Below are positions 24,671 to 38,402 of a DNA stretch of 64,000 bases, one piece after another. The position numbers were made by a program, and so were the translations under genes. Numbering within the stretch: the first letter of the stretch is position 1; each line of letters begins with the position of its first letter. Below the pieces are notes generated by a model. It was given only the letters and a program-made list of their open reading frames with translations. It was not told the origin of the DNA and made no database searches. Origin of the DNA: Parus major. Taxonomy: Eukaryota > Chordata > Aves > Passeriformes > Paridae. The stretch covers positions 28,973,614-29,037,613 of the forward strand of contig NC_031771.1 of the NCBI RefSeq assembly GCF_001522545.3, read 5' to 3'.

Positions 24671-24733
24671 TAGGTTGGATTACATGACCTCCAAAGATCC
24701 CTAACAGCTGAAATTATTTCTTAACTATATGAT
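24671..24733 (+). mobile_element. CR1-like 3' end remnant
   Basis: The string AGGTTGGATTACATGACCTC followed by a degraded CCAAAGATCCCTAACAGC and a weak ATATGATA end matches the last 60 bp of a CR1 element. It follows the CR1 piece ending at 24341 by about 330 bp and may be a separate insertion. Confidence 0.6.
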
Positions 24734-24741
24734 ACAGCTGA

Positions 24742-27700
24742 AGTGGGAAATTTGTAGCAAAGTGGTAATGCCAGATGATTTTAAATTTAGATTGCAATAA
24801 TGAGTATCCACACAAAATCACCTGAATGCCAGATGTCCTACAGGGTTCCAGTGGGATAGTTTGCAAAGCAACAGTCATCACATTTTCAATAAGAATTGCA
24901 GAAAGAATGGGTATTTACTTTGGAATCTTTCCAGTGGGAGCAAAATAAGTGAAATCTGTCTCTGGAAATGGGAAGAGTAGTATAAAGCATCATTTCTATG
25001 TAACCGTGTGCATGCAGCCTGAGTCAGCTTGGCCAAACAAAAGTAGCATTTTCAAGCTCATACATACTTACCAGGACTGCAAGTGAATAAATTCATTCTA
25101 AAATTATGTGAAGTCTGTTTGAATGCTCTTCTGGTAAGCAATCCAATTTTAGAAACACCTGTTACCTCCACTGTGGATGATCCATACAATAAGAAAAATC
25201 TTGGATGTGAAAGTGGGTCTGAAAACTCCATAAAAATCTTTGGTTTTTCTTGGAGCTTAGAGTAAGGATATAGCTTTGCTAGGTCAATGGAATCTGTAGG
25301 GGATTTAAAGGATTTTTTAAATGATTGCATGGTATCTATTACAATACAGAGGAATAGCAATATATTTCTGTGAACTATACATCTTTCTCTCATACTGTTT
25401 CCTCCTTTTGACCACAGAAAACTTCCTTACCCACGCTCCATCAGGCTTTTTCTATCAGCCACATATGAATTTCAGCTCTTATTGTGGAAGTGTGATACCT
25501 TCTTTTGGTTGCAGCAGCTATAGCTTTCACTGGAAATGGGAATTATCTGTCCCTTTCATGTCCCTTTTCATCTCACTTAATGTTATGGCTCTCTGATGGA
25601 GTTTCATATAGCTAAAATTTTGCAGCAAGCTTTTTTTTTTTTCCCTGAGTGTTCAGCAAATTTCCTTCAGGTAACTGTCAGATGATATTTTACAGAGGTA
25701 TTTGAGAATTTTGCATTATTTTTTATATGAGCAATAAGGAACAACTGAGGAAATTTAAGTGTTATCCAACATTAGCTTTTCAAACATAGTAACTCCTTGC
25801 ATGTTTGGTTATATACCCAATCCAGAAGGCAGATGATTGTATGCATGGATGTTTGGCTGTGATGAAAACAGTGAAGTTAAGTGGAGCCAGATTTGGTCAA
25901 TGCTTATTTGCAGCATACGATTAAAGCAGAAGTGATGGCATAAAACACAAGTTTAGAATAAGAATGATTATAGTTTTCAATTTAGCCATAGCAGAAGGGC
26001 GAGCAAGTGAATTAACCCTCCAAGCACTACAAGAAACCTCAATTTTCAGGCAATTCAAATGTCTGGGAATTGTTCTTACTTGGAGCCTTAAAATTTGCTT
26101 TCTATTTTTTTATAATCCCTTTTTATTTTTTTTTTGGTAAGGAAAGGGATAAGATTAAATATTAGTGATAAAAATACTCAACAACTGGGATGAATGAATT
26201 TGTTATTGATGTGTATGAGTGCACTGTTAGAGTGAGGTAAGCTAGCAGACTATATATTAACAAAAAAGGTTGTTAAATCAGTTCATGTTCACTTATTTGC
26301 TTCCTTAAAACTGAAATATGATATGCAGTCTTAGAATAAAGTGATAATTTGGTTTTGCTTAATTAAACTGAATTGAAATAAGTGATACTCCAGCAGAATT
26401 TTTTACAGTATGTTGATTTTTTCCAATTCCAGAAGAAATTAGTGATCCAAGTTGGCTTGGAAAAAACCTGCTGTCTAAACCACAAAGCTGTTTTGTTCTT
26501 TTTTTCAACTCAACATTAAAGTAAGTACTCATTCTTTAAAAAGACCATTTGAGAGCTGAAGTGTAAATAACTATTTATTCCAGTTCTCTGGAGGAAAATG
26601 CATCTAGTTTACGCATTGATTTAGCCTTGAAAATTATTTGTCTGTAATTATAAAAGACATTCAGGAAGAAAATTAATTAATCTGATAGTCTGCTAGGGAT
26701 TTATATTTGTCAATGTCAATATAGTAGGAACAAGTTGGAGGAGTTAACAAGCTATAACTTGTCCTGCGGGAAATTCTTTGACATGAAACATCTTTTGCTA
26801 ATGTTAACATCCTAAAGAATGCAGTCTTCAAGGACCATGTGGGATGGAGAAGCATGTCAAAAAGTATGCAAGTGTCACCAAGCTGCTTTAACATTTAACT
26901 GTGCTGGTGACAACACCTTCTAAGTGGCTTAGATGTGACAATGAAGGAAAAGGCAGTTTTATTGGTTTTTAGGCACTTGATTTCTTCAGCGGGAATGGGT
27001 TTTTCTTGGAATTTCAGACACAGAAAATATGCTTTCTGGAAAAAACAGTGGTCAGGGAACTCCTACTGATCCATCATGGAATGTACAGTTAGTGAAAATA
27101 CAGGAGCAGGTAAGACCAGTTAAGTTCAACACATGAATGTTTAAACCCTTTGATCAGCACAGTTATGTATGCAAGCACTGAATCCATTTGCCTGAAACTG
27201 CAACAGCAGTAAACAGCACTCCACAGCCCTTAACAGATTTCTGTATGGTTGGTCTCTGATAACCCATTCCAATGCCTCTAGGAGACTGATGATCATGTCA
27301 GGTTGTGGTTGTATCACACACAACTGACATCAGAAGGGCAGCTCGCCTGGGCTTTATTGCTGTGTGGCCAGTCCCCTCTCAGCCAGCTGAAAGATTTTGC
27401 CTTAGCCACACAATCCTTACACCTTTCCTCTTCCCCTTCTGTGCAGGAAATGATGACTGGAGTCTCAAGGTGCCTTTATGAATTTAACATTTACTTCCTT
27501 GTCTGGAACCAAACATTGCTGGTATGTAGCTGTTGCAAAGAACCTCCTTTTTGTTCTGCTGAAAGTCCCAGGGCATTTTTCAATACTGGCAAACTTGAAA
27601 GGAGCGGGTCCAAGATTTGACTATTTCAAACCTATCTCAGGCTTCACCTGGTCTTCTCCCTTCCTTCTTTTCATATGTAAGCAATCATGTCTGTCTCAAT

Positions 27701-29919
27701 CATATATAAATACACGATAATTTATTCAGTAATGTCTTGTATTTGTTTGGTTTTCCAGCTGAACTGACAATATTGAATACAGTATTCTGTAAAACTAACA
27801 GGAAGGCTAGTTTCTACCTTTCACTGAGCATTTATAACCTCTCTCTCTGTAAACAGACCTTGCAAAAATGAAAAAATGTTAACAGTGGGTAAGAATTGTG
27901 GAACAGAGACTAAATAGATGGATTCCTTTCTCAGGGCTGCTGCACGAGTCCTGAATTGTTGACCTTGGGATGTGGCTGGTCAGAATGCAGAAAATCATAC
28001 TACTTCAGAAGAAATAAATAATGATTACATGTTTATTAGAAATGTGTGTATCTCTCATTATCTGCTCGGTTTTGTATTGTGATCTACTAGAGGAATTACC
28101 TTGCTTTCTGGGACAAATGAGTAACTATGTCAGTTGTGCTAAGAAAAGGAATTACTTTTGAGGCCCAAAAGACTTCTGATTTTATAGATTTTTCTTATAG
28201 TCCTAGCTGCCATTATATAGTTACATATCTTCTTAATTAACTCTAGTACTTTTCCTACCCTTTCTCTTAGATTTCAGAACAATAACTGACTTCCTAACCA
28301 TATTCCTGAAGTATTGAAAAGTCTTATTGTCAGGAAGAGGACCTACAAGAACAACATTTTGTTTCCCAACTGGAATCTGAGAATTCATAACAAAAAGTGG
28401 GGCAAAGCAATCTCCTATTGGATGCACCTGTTACATACCCTAATTAGTTAATCTTACAAAATTGTGGAAATCAGCTGCTGGGTGTTCCCCATCACTACCA
28501 GGACACCTGGAAGCTTCCAAATAAAGGTCTGCTTTTTAACTTTACTATTCTAACAGTGCTGCAAGAGTTTTTTTTTGCTTTTTGTTATAGACAATACTTT
28601 GATGAATGGGATGGTCTTTCAGAGATTTTTCTGTGCTTCTGGTTGAATGGTTAGTATGGTACTTGTTTCAACTAAAATGAGCTGTGCTTGTATACATCTT
28701 TTAAATAGTTGATGTTTGATAACTTGTGTCAGGTTGTGGCTGTGGCCTTAGATGGTAAGAAGGAAAATTTAATTAAAAATTCTGAGAGCTGTCAGTGTCA
28801 TCTGATGGAAGAGATGTGAGAAGTACAGCAGCAGATCATAACTTTTAACACTGGCAGCTAAAGTCTGATGCAGAAGGAAGGCCAACAAATAGTAAAAAAA
28901 GGCACAGAGATAACTTGATGTAAAGAAAACCATAATGTGGGGAGAACCACACTCCCCTAAACACAATAAAAGAGAAGAAGTGCTTTATACTTTGGGCTAG
29001 AGAGGTGGGTATGTTTACTAGGGCATGTCGACTGTGCAACATCCTTTGCCCTTTTAGTTCAAGAATGTGCTCTATGGTCAACAAAGATTACTCATCCTAG
29101 CTCTTATGAAAGATAAATCTCTAGGGTACCTTTGGAGCTGAATGGAGGATGATTGTTATAACAAGAGACAGGAACGTTGAAACTGATAAGACAAATTTTG
29201 GTAGATGGAGTTTTAAGGCCCAACTTTCTATTTGTAATATATGTTATATCTATGTCACATTAAATTCATATTCAGATAGTATTTAAACTGTTAAGATCTT
29301 AAATCTGGGGTCATACTGAGCATGCTCACACTCCAGATCAAGGACACACTGATATTAAAACAGATGCTTTTGACAGTGTATTTAAACATCAGTTTATTCA
29401 AGTTTATCTCCTATATAATAATGGGTTGCATCAGGCTGGTTTTTTTCCATGATTTATTTTTCCATCCTGCAGTGTTTTACTCTTGCACAGTGCCTATTTC
29501 TGAATGAGATCTTTGCCATTTTACACTTTCCTACATAGCAAAGCGCTCTCAGACATCAAAACTCCTTAATAATCTCCTTGTCTAATGACTGTGCGTGTGA
29601 AAACTGTCCTTTTTCTCTTAAACATGTCAGTCTGGCTATGAAAAAGAGTTACTCTCTTTTTGGTACCAAATGATGATTAACAAAGGCTGTCTGATAAACT
29701 TCCTCACTTCAGCTTTTTACTTTGGTCACTGACTACAAAGTTATTGACTTTTTCTACTTGGCAGTGCCCTAACACAGGAGTTAACAAAAATCAAGAAACA
29801 GAACCAAAAAAAGAACACTATGTTTCTGTTTCAAGAACTCTTTACAAGTTGTGGGTTGTATTTATTATAAATAAATTATTTAATCTTAGAATTGATAATA
29901 AACTAATATTAAACTTCTA
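24742..29919. other. Unassigned AT-rich sequence
   Basis: No gene, RNA gene or clear transposon. A stretch ending in AATAAAGGTCTGC near 28520 resembles a retroviral polyadenylation region but lacks definable ends. Open frames of 105-111 codons near 25.2 and 27.5 kb are within chance expectation. Confidence 0.5.
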
Positions 29920-29998
29920 CAGGGAACTGGTCACAGCACCAAGCCTGAGTTCAAGAAGCATTTGGACAACACTCTCAGGTTCATGATGTGACTCTCAT
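29920..29998 (+). mobile_element. Short CR1 fragment (end of ORF2)
   Basis: The blocks GGGAACTGGTCACAGCACCA and TCAAGAAGCATTTGGACAAC parallel the CR1 at 24175-24240, where the same text appears with differences. Both flanks are lost, leaving about 80 bp. Confidence 0.75.
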
Positions 29999-32900
29999 TT
30001 TTGCTTTTTTAGATCTTTTTCCAGAATGCTCACAGAAAATATTAAGTTTGAACCAAGTACTGAAGTCCTTGAAGTAAAAAGCATGCATCTCAGTTATTAG
30101 TGGTTTCCCAGTCCTGTTCCTCCTAGTCTTTCAACATAGATTAAGTCAATCCAGTGAATTGTAATGGGTCTTTTACTTCCTTGTTTGTTGATTAAAAAAA
30201 ATAGGGACGGAAATGTAAGGAAAGGCATTTGCAATCTATATTATTGAGATATTTTCTTAATATAAGACCTGTAGAAGAGGATTCTAATGTGGCTGCATAC
30301 TCACAGATGAAATATGGAAAATCCAAATGCATGAAGATGCTGATAGGAGCTTTGATTTCAGTCTGCTTATTTTGGTTGTAACTGCTGTATTTCAGGTGCT
30401 TTAAGGTTGAATATTGCTTATTTTTCAAAATGAAAAACTAGGTTCTCTATTCTTAAATGCTGTAACTATCGGTATGATGTTAATAATTTGTAATACATAT
30501 TACTACAGCAAATTTACAATAGTTGAAAATATCAACTAGGTTGCTAGGATATTTACCAGATGGATTTTGTGAAAAAACAGACCAAGGATGTCTTTGGGAA
30601 GACTTGATTTGTTGGAATGTTGACAGTGATACTCTGATCAGATTCAGATATATGTGTTTTCTGCCATCATGGGCATGGTCACTATATATGACTTTTATTG
30701 ACGAATGTCCAAATTTCTCCAAAAAGGCCTGCATTAAAAAAAAAAATAATAAAAAATGCAGCTACATAGAGATCAACAGAGAATTTACAGCAATAAAAAT
30801 GGTTGTGATGTTAGGCATGCTTTGCAGTATAACAATTTCAATGTCTCCTATAATCATGAGAAACTCTGCTTAAGGCATGCAAACAGATAGCAGGAGTATA
30901 GAGCTTGCACTCTAGTATTTCTGCACATTGCTCAGTGCCTTGTTCCTTTGCCTGCCTTCAGTCACAGAGGTGCCTATTTTGTGGAAGGTATTAACCAGCT
31001 GTCAGATAATCATAGCCCTGATTGAATAAAGAAGGGGAAAACAGAATAGTTAAAAGCAGCCATTATTGTGTTATATCCTTAATACACTGAACAGCTGATA
31101 GTGTTATTCATCATTCCCTTTTTTAGTTTAATGAAATATTGAGCAGATTCAGTCATACAGCAAATAAACACTTAGAGAACTTGGGACTTTCATTGCACCC
31201 AGTCTATTCTGTTATCTCTACAGCTTTGTCAGTGAAAACAAAGAAGAAGACTTGTAAAGACAACCCTTCTAGTGACTTTGTAAAAGAACTTAAATATAAC
31301 AGAGATTAAAAGAAAAAAAAAACAAAGAAAGAAAGAGGCAAGTTATTTGAGAGATTCTACATTTATCTTTAAGCAGAGAAGGGGTCATGGGCCATAGTGA
31401 TTTTATTTACTGATATGCTGGGTTTTGCTCTAGTTTGGATTTATTCATATTTGGTTATGAGCAAAGGCTGATTCTCTCTTTAATTCTCTCAAAATATAAG
31501 GAGGAGTAATTGCAGTATGTGCTCAGTTAAATTATATTGATGTAAAACTTCTGTTAAATGATTCATTTGTGGTTGGGATGATCTCACACTGATAAAGTTG
31601 GTGGTAAAATTTATCCCTGATTTTGAATGAGCTGTGAAATTCTCATATATATACAATGTTTTTATAATTGAGAAAGTATAAAATAATAGAAAAATAATAT
31701 AGCTGATCAAGAACAGCACTCTATCATTTTTCTGATCATGACTTGCATGTCTATGACAGCAAAGGAAAGAAAAGCTCCCGTTAAGACACATTTGTTCTTT
31801 TGTTGTTAGCTCTCCATCACCTAGAATAGCAAAACTACGGAGGTAGTAACTATATTTGGGTAATGGCTCAGACAGCAGACACTGTTGAAAAGTGCTGGTG
31901 ACTCATGTTTTTTTTATGTCATTGACTGTAGCTAAAACCCTGTTTCATAATGAAGTGAACAAGCAGCAAAAATTTGTATTTATTCTAGGCATTCAATATA
32001 GCCCTGCAAGCCACTGTTCATTCCTATGGAAAAGTAAGTTAACTCAAAGTCTGGATGAAGCAATTCATGCTGTAGATAGGGAATATACTTGAGCAAGACA
32101 CATGCAGAGACTTTGTACCCTTTTCCCTTCCAGCTGCCCATGGGATTCAAATGCCCATTACCACAAGAAATATGTCAATCTTGGTTTGCTTTATGTTTCC
32201 TGTTATCATAGAATCAAAAGTGTTTGCCTATCCAAGCTGTTCTAGTAGAATTTTCTTTTTAATTAATTGGTTGCAGCATAAATTTTGTTTTCAGATTTCT
32301 TCACTTCTGTTATGGAGCACTTATTAAAACTTAGACACTTCGGCGTTTTTACCTTTCAGTAGATGAAATTCATTACACTGACATTTAATCACTTCAAGAT
32401 TTCCATAGCAATTTTTCTAATGCAAGTAGACTAACAGTAGAGCAGAGGTACACTCTGCAATTTGGTTTGCAAATGAAATACTGGAAGGTCTGATGAATCA
32501 GAGTCCTTAAGCACTGAGTTATTTTGAGCTGATGCCCTCTTAACATCACAAGGAGTACACCCTTTTTAAAAATGTTTCATCAGGTCAATAAAAAACATCA
32601 AATGTTGGCCTTTTGTGCATCACTTTCTGATTAGAGCTTTGGAAGACTGGTGTGCGATTACCAAGTAACCTTCATGTCATATTCAAAGGAGCTCTACTGC
32701 TCCCACTTATGTTTGAAACTGAAAATCTTTCAAGATCACATAAACTATTACAGACAAAATGTGAACGTGTTGGAGGAACCAAAGAACGAGTATAATGGAT
32801 GGGAAATGATAAAACACCCTCCAATATTCTAAAATTCCCATTAATTATTGTAACTCCTTTCTTGATTGGGGCACTTATAGCTCTGATTTTTCATAAGGTA

Positions 32901-33281
32901 TCTGAAGGAGTCACTGCACTGCCTGCTATCCACCAGGTACCTAAAAATATTACTTTATTTGATCTGTGACATTTTCTGGGTGGAATATCAATTTCTGCTG
33001 TATTGAGTACTTGCCATGCTACTCCTTCTTCTTTCCCCACCTTCTCCAGGGAAGTTTCACCAATCCAGCTATCCCTGATAATTGGTAGAGTTTCCTATCT
33101 TGGGGGAAATGAGGCTGTCTCTAGAAGTTCAGCAAGTGCAGTGTGAGTGGCGGTGGGTTTTATGAGAATCTGTTAAGGCATATTGTATTCCTTGCCAAGC
33201 AAACTTTTCTTTATCCTACCTATGCAATGGATCCATAAAGAATATAATTTTTGTAGTGAGCCCTTCCTATCCGGGTGTGTG
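29999..33281. other. Unassigned AT-rich sequence
   Basis: No gene or transposon recognised. An A-rich tract with GAAA units lies at about 31307-31338, and an A-run at 30736-30748. Confidence 0.5.
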
Positions 33282-33776
33282 CAGCTGCTTGCAAGATAGA
33301 TGTTAGGTTTTCAATGTTTGGTACAGCAGCTGTTAGTGGGGCTGTATTGTCAATTGCTCAGTCACCTTGATGACCAAAATGACCAGACAGGTGAGATAAT
33401 TGGAAGTGGTTCTGAAGATGATTGTCTTTTCTCCACACCAGCTGTGATTTCAGAAATTCTATTTCATGCCACAACAGAGATTGGATTCTGCAATATCTCA
33501 GTAATTTTTGTGTCAGGTGGTGCAAGGGCTGTACACAGTAGCCATAGAGCAGATTCCTTCTTTCTGTCTGAGCCAAAGGAACATGCACTGCCTGTCACTA
33601 TGTGCCAGGTGTGTCCATTTAAAACATCAAAACCTAAAATATTTTCACAATGGCCTTTAATTGTGAAGTGAGAAATTGTCCTGTGCCTTTCATTAGGGAG
33701 CCATAAACTGCCCTTGGTAATTTAACACACAATATTTGTGCAGTTCACACTTCTTGCCTCAGCTGTTTGCCATATG
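33282..33776. promoter_or_regulatory. E-box cluster, candidate enhancer
   Basis: Within about 495 bp there are four CAGCTG (33282, 33327, 33439, 33760), three CAGGTG (33388, 33514, 33606) and one CATATG (33771). These are binding sites for class I/II bHLH factors. CAGCTG occurs about once per 1.5-2 kb elsewhere in the window by my scan, so the cluster is denser than background. A 123-codon + strand open frame (33300-33671, real ATG in a poor context) runs through it, which I attribute to chance. Enhancer function is inference. Confidence 0.35.
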
Positions 33777-35867
33777 GATCTCATGCTCTGCTTCTTGGCA
33801 TCTTGCATTACCATTAAAATTTATGGTCCTGTATTTATTAAAAATATCACCAATTTCCCCCTAACTAACTGGAGTTAAAATGCATGGGCCATCATCGCCT
33901 TATCCACTGATCAGCCTCCGCATCCTGGACAATCAGGCCCAATTACTCATTTTCTCACTTAATGGCCTGTGGTTATTCCCTAAGTGGGAGGAAGGGGTTG
34001 CCTCCTCTTTTAGGAAGTTGAAATGTACATCTTCCTTTCACTATTATGTTTTTTCTGGAATGCTTCATTTAGACTCAATGTAATGATAGTAGGCTGACCT
34101 TGAGTTGAGGCTATAGGAATGCTCAGGAATGCTCTGGTAATCTAACCATAATTAATTTCTTGGTTCTTGAGATTCTGTTCAAGGGTTCTTACCTTTTTTT
34201 TTTTGTCTAGTTTTTCTTCCCTTTTTCATTGGTCTCTGTGTAATCTCTTCCCTTTGAGGCTTTGTTATTTAGCTGGTGCATTGTCCCAGCCCATTTCATA
34301 GCTGGATTTAGCAATGTCTCACATTAATTCCACACATTTAGGGAGTTGATTTATTATGTTTGCTGTCTCTTTCTATCTCATCCTATTTTGCAGCTAGCTA
34401 AGATTTAAACATTGTCATGGATCCTCTAATCAGTGGTTTTAACATTGTGAAATCTACTGTAGCAGGTAGTAGGACATCATGGGGTCCTCATTTGTGCATG
34501 ATTGTGTGCACACAACTTTTGTGACAGCTCTAGAGAGTTCACTTAGGGACAATGGGGATTATGGAGGGTTCACCTTGCTCCATAGCATCCAACCCTCCAG
34601 CCCAACAAGCTACTTGTCTGGTGATAGGATGGGAGAGTTTATTGCCTTGGGTCCTAAATTTAAGAAAACTCCTGGGTCCAAGGAGCCATTTAGTCTCAAC
34701 ATGATTCTATCATCATCACTTAGACATACTTGTTGCAAGTATTTAGTTTCTTTCACCAAGGATTCTTCTCTATCCCCCTTGAAAATTTGTCAGTCACAGT
34801 GGAGCCTGTGTTTGTTTACATGTCAGACAAACAAATGAAATGAGGACTGTTTCTTCATGCACTATATTTTTTTAAAATACAGTGAGAAATGTATGGGAAG
34901 GGCATCAGAAATAACAGTAAATGGCAACTTAAAATGGCAAAAAAATTAATTTGTATGATTCAGTATTTTTTTCTCAGTTGTCATTCACAAAGACAGTAAT
35001 GGGAATGGTGAATTTTCAGTTAATTCAATGTTTAATTCCAATTTTCTTTTCAATTTCCTGACAATTTTTTTCTTTTGCCACTTCCCCTGTTTTGCTGAAA
35101 TTTGATGTGGAATATATCTATACACATTTACACATATACACACACATATATATGTATATGTGTTTATATATATATGGGCTACTTCAGTTGTGTATCCAAG
35201 TTTGAAATTCAATATGATCTGAGTACTCATTCCTTTTGATCATCTGTCTGATGTTGGTAAGTTGGATGGTGCTCTATCTCACACTCCACCATTACACAGG
35301 AAGGCCACATTTAGTGATTTGTCCAATCTGGAACAGCTGTATGCAGTGATGCAGACAGCCAGTTCAGTGAGATATGAAAATGTCTGCTAATATGCTACTG
35401 TGTTCGACTTGTATTGAAATGTTTCCCGTTGACATATAAAATTAAGGTTTGTAGTACAAGGGCAAAGGCAGAAATGTAACAAGTCTCAGTGTGAATGCTC
35501 ATTTATGTCCTGTCCACTGCACTAACATTCTATTAGAGAAATAAACCCCCCATCTGAGTTTAGTGTATGCTGGATGCATGGTGGCAAACATGAAAAAACA
35601 AACCAAAAGTCAAACACTGAATGCTGCAGACCCATCATAAGGAGAGAGTTCCCTTCTATATACTCTGGTGATGATTACCAGACCTCCTGGATACTTGATT
35701 TGGATAAATTCCATGTGTGTATGTAACTCAGACATCTGTAGCTGTCTAGGAAAGCTTGTAAGAAGATCAAGAGTTCTTATCATAAGGAACTCTTCAATCT
35801 ACTCATGCAATATTCTATATAAATTCATAAATCTTTGTCTTGAAATAATATAATTTTCTTGTTGCTG
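33777..35867. other. Unassigned AT-rich sequence
   Basis: No gene recognised. It contains a TA/CA microsatellite (35112-35175). The sequence from 33.8 to 34.5 kb is not repeat-like and could include conserved non-coding DNA, which cannot be tested here. Confidence 0.5.
35112..35175. repeat. TA/CA microsatellite
   Basis: Alternating purine-pyrimidine tract of ACAC, ATAT and TGTATATG units over about 64 bp, a likely polymorphic and potentially Z- or cruciform-forming repeat. Confidence 0.8.
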
Positions 35868-38000
35868 TCATTACTCTATTTGGAAGCCTTTTCCTGAATT
35901 TGTTGTAAAGATGCATTTATAGCTAACTTACTGTCATTTAATCTTGTGCTGACATTGCCCCATTTAGCTCTCCAATAATTTTAGTCATTTTAGCAGCTAT
36001 TCCAATTAAACTTCACTGAAACTAGTTGTCCAGAACTATACACAATATTTCTGATTAAGCCTTTTGCTTCCTTTCACAACAAATGTCTTTCCCCATACAT
36101 TTGTGAGCTCATTAGTTTATTCGTAACTACAGTAATTACTATTCATAGTCATCTTCCAGTGGCATGAACTTGCTTTTCCTACTATTAATTTATATTTCAT
36201 ACTATCAGTTAAATCATAAGTATTTTAATGCTTTTATAAGATGTTCTGGTCTTTGTAATAATGATAATTCAGTACACCTTTATATTGTCTGCTGATTTCA
36301 TCAGTTCTTTTCCTGAAGATCTTGTAGTAACTTATTACAAAGGACTGATAAGACACCTAGTAAACTATCCTCATTCCTTGTCTACGTAGTCAGTATAAGT
36401 TGTTGTTGATCCCTCTAGCTGCTTTAGAAACAATCATCCTTAGCAGCTTTAGAAATTGAGTATTAGCACCTGCCTTCTCCACCTTTAGCTAACTTTCTCT
36501 GCAGGGAGAATGAATCAAATGCCTTATTTAAATATCTGATAAATAATATTCTCCTATCAAATAAAGCAGATAACTTTTGAAAAGAGATATTGGATTGGTT
36601 TGAGATGATATACCCTTGATAAAGTCACATTATAATTTATACTTGTTAAAAATTTCTCTCTGCCTTTAACTCTTCCTTCAAATGGTGTTCTGTTTTATTT
36701 TTTTTTTTTTGTAAATCAGTTTATTAAGTCTAGTGGTTCCAGAAGTTGTCTTTGTTCATGTTCTTTTGAATTTAGTTCTGCCTTTACAGTTTTCCAGTCA
36801 TAAGATACTACCCCCAAAAATTCTAGCAATTAGAGTGTCAATTTCATGTGACAGTTTCATATTTCTATATTCCACCCTGAACTATCCAGCCTGCCTTATT
36901 TTTGCTTTATGAGGTATTAAGTATGTTAACATTTATTTCTCCCTCAGGTGTCATAATTTCTTATGCACTACCTTCATTTTTGCTCCTTTTTCCACTAATG
37001 TCCTCATCATTAACTTTATAGAAAATGGAGACAAAATATGCATTTAATATGTGGATCAGAACTGCAATCAGATCAGAGTAATCTTAATCTCTAATACATT
37101 ATGTATTTGTGCACTCTAACATTTTTATTTCCCATGCTCCTTTATTTGTTTTAAATAATTTGTGCTGATTATTTTAATGGTAAATGAAGTCTCACACAAA
37201 AAATTAGCTATTTTCCTCTTTTCTATATCCTGTAACTTCTGAGAAACAGTGCTCTGTCTTTGTTCTTGGTAGATTTGCATGTCTACAAAAGCAGTTAATT
37301 CACTGAAGTAAGCCTCATAAGTTTTTTTTTATTAGCTTCTTTTGTTTTTTCTTCCTTACAATTTAAACCAGAAATAGTGCCTGCTCTTTGATTTAAAGTA
37401 ATCCCTTACTTTCTATGTGTTAAAAGCTTTTTATTCTTAATTCACTGTGTATGCTTTCATTAGTTCCTTTCTAAAATCCCAAACATTAGTCATAGGCAGG
37501 CCTGTTGTCTGTCTTGCAGCTTGATAGAGACTGATTCAGTTTATGATCACTATAGCCAAGATTATTTTCTATGAAAAGCTGTTCTGTAAGACCTTGATTC
37601 TTGCTAAACCCGTGTCCAAAGCAGCATTAATTTTCCTTGGTTCACTGGGTATTTATTAAAGAAATCTGTCTTACAGCAGGTTCAAGACTACCTAAGCCTT
37701 CAGTTCCTAATGATGGCATTTATATTTCATCCAAGTTTGGGTGATTAGTTTCCCAAGCTCTCACAATCACTATTCTTTATTTCTTAATCTTATAGAGATT
37801 TCTCTTCATATTCCATCCCAAACTTACTATTTCTGTGACAGTACTCCAAAGCTTTCTCTTCTGGTGCTTTTAAAATTTTATCCTAAAGAGGATTTTTTTC
37901 ACTGCAGGATTAGCTTTCAACCCCTGGTCCACAGGCCCAGCCAATTCCAGCATCTATTTCTTTAGGATAAGTAGAGGGTATTAGAAAGGCGAGTTTAGCA
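35868..38000 (-). mobile_element. Ancient CR1/L3-type LINE relic, ORF2 endonuclease through RT
   Basis: Translating the minus strand gives LINE ORF2 motifs in the correct order. (1) A broken endonuclease GDFNHPN-type box at 37735-37753, with a 2-nt deletion. (2) The endonuclease end NQGLTEQLFIENNLGYSDH at 37543-37599, with the SDH intact. (3) A reverse-transcriptase DFSKAFD-type box at 36505-36550, reading NIIYQIFK then, after one frameshift, KAFDS. (4) A QGSVLGP-type box near 36351-36372 reading EDSLLGV. (5) The catalytic FADD-type box at 36284-36295, now SADN. (6) A C-terminal LEYCVQFW-type box at 36030-36047, with one stop in YCV-FW. Frameshifts and stops are frequent, so it is long dead. 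Divergence is much higher than for the other CR1 copies here. The 5' edge is uncertain and may reach about 38.1 kb; the 3' edge near 35.87 kb is also approximate. Confidence 0.82.
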
Positions 38001-38402
38001 TCAATAGGCTTAAATACGTAAATTCTCCCTCTACAGCTTCATGCTGTTCTCATACATTTCTGTAACAATGCAGAGCTGCCCAAATCAACTCCAGTCTTAT
38101 TTCTGTCCTTGGATAATTGAAAGGTTTAGCTCTTTTACCCAAATGACAAGTAATTTTTCTGCCTGTTTCCATTCTGCAATATCCAGTTACATTCTATGTT
38201 TGATGTTAGGCTTGCCAAGAGCATGTAGAAGGTGTTTTACTGAAACGTGTTTTAAATTAGCATGTTTTACTAATAAAGTAATTCAACAGAGAATGATCAC
38301 TTTTTTTATTTTGAAACAAAATCAGGAAATATTTGGGTTTTTTATAAGTTTTCAGTAGTTTTTCCAATCTTCCAAAATACAGATCAGAACTAACATAATA
38401 AT

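Noticed and set aside
28230..28570. Possible old LTR ending in AATAAAGGTCTGC
   Set aside because: A reverse CCAAT-type string and AATAAA are present, but there are no TG/CA ends, no target-site duplication and no second copy in the window.
32208..32225. CR1-like string ATCATAGAATCA
   Set aside because: Only a dozen bases match the inverted CR1 tail, and the following GGTT/GGAAAA block is missing.
33300..33671. 123-codon + strand open frame with a real ATG
   Set aside because: With a stop frequency near 6-7 percent per codon, one or two frames of this size are expected in 64 kb. The start context is poor (T at -3) and no domain is recognisable.
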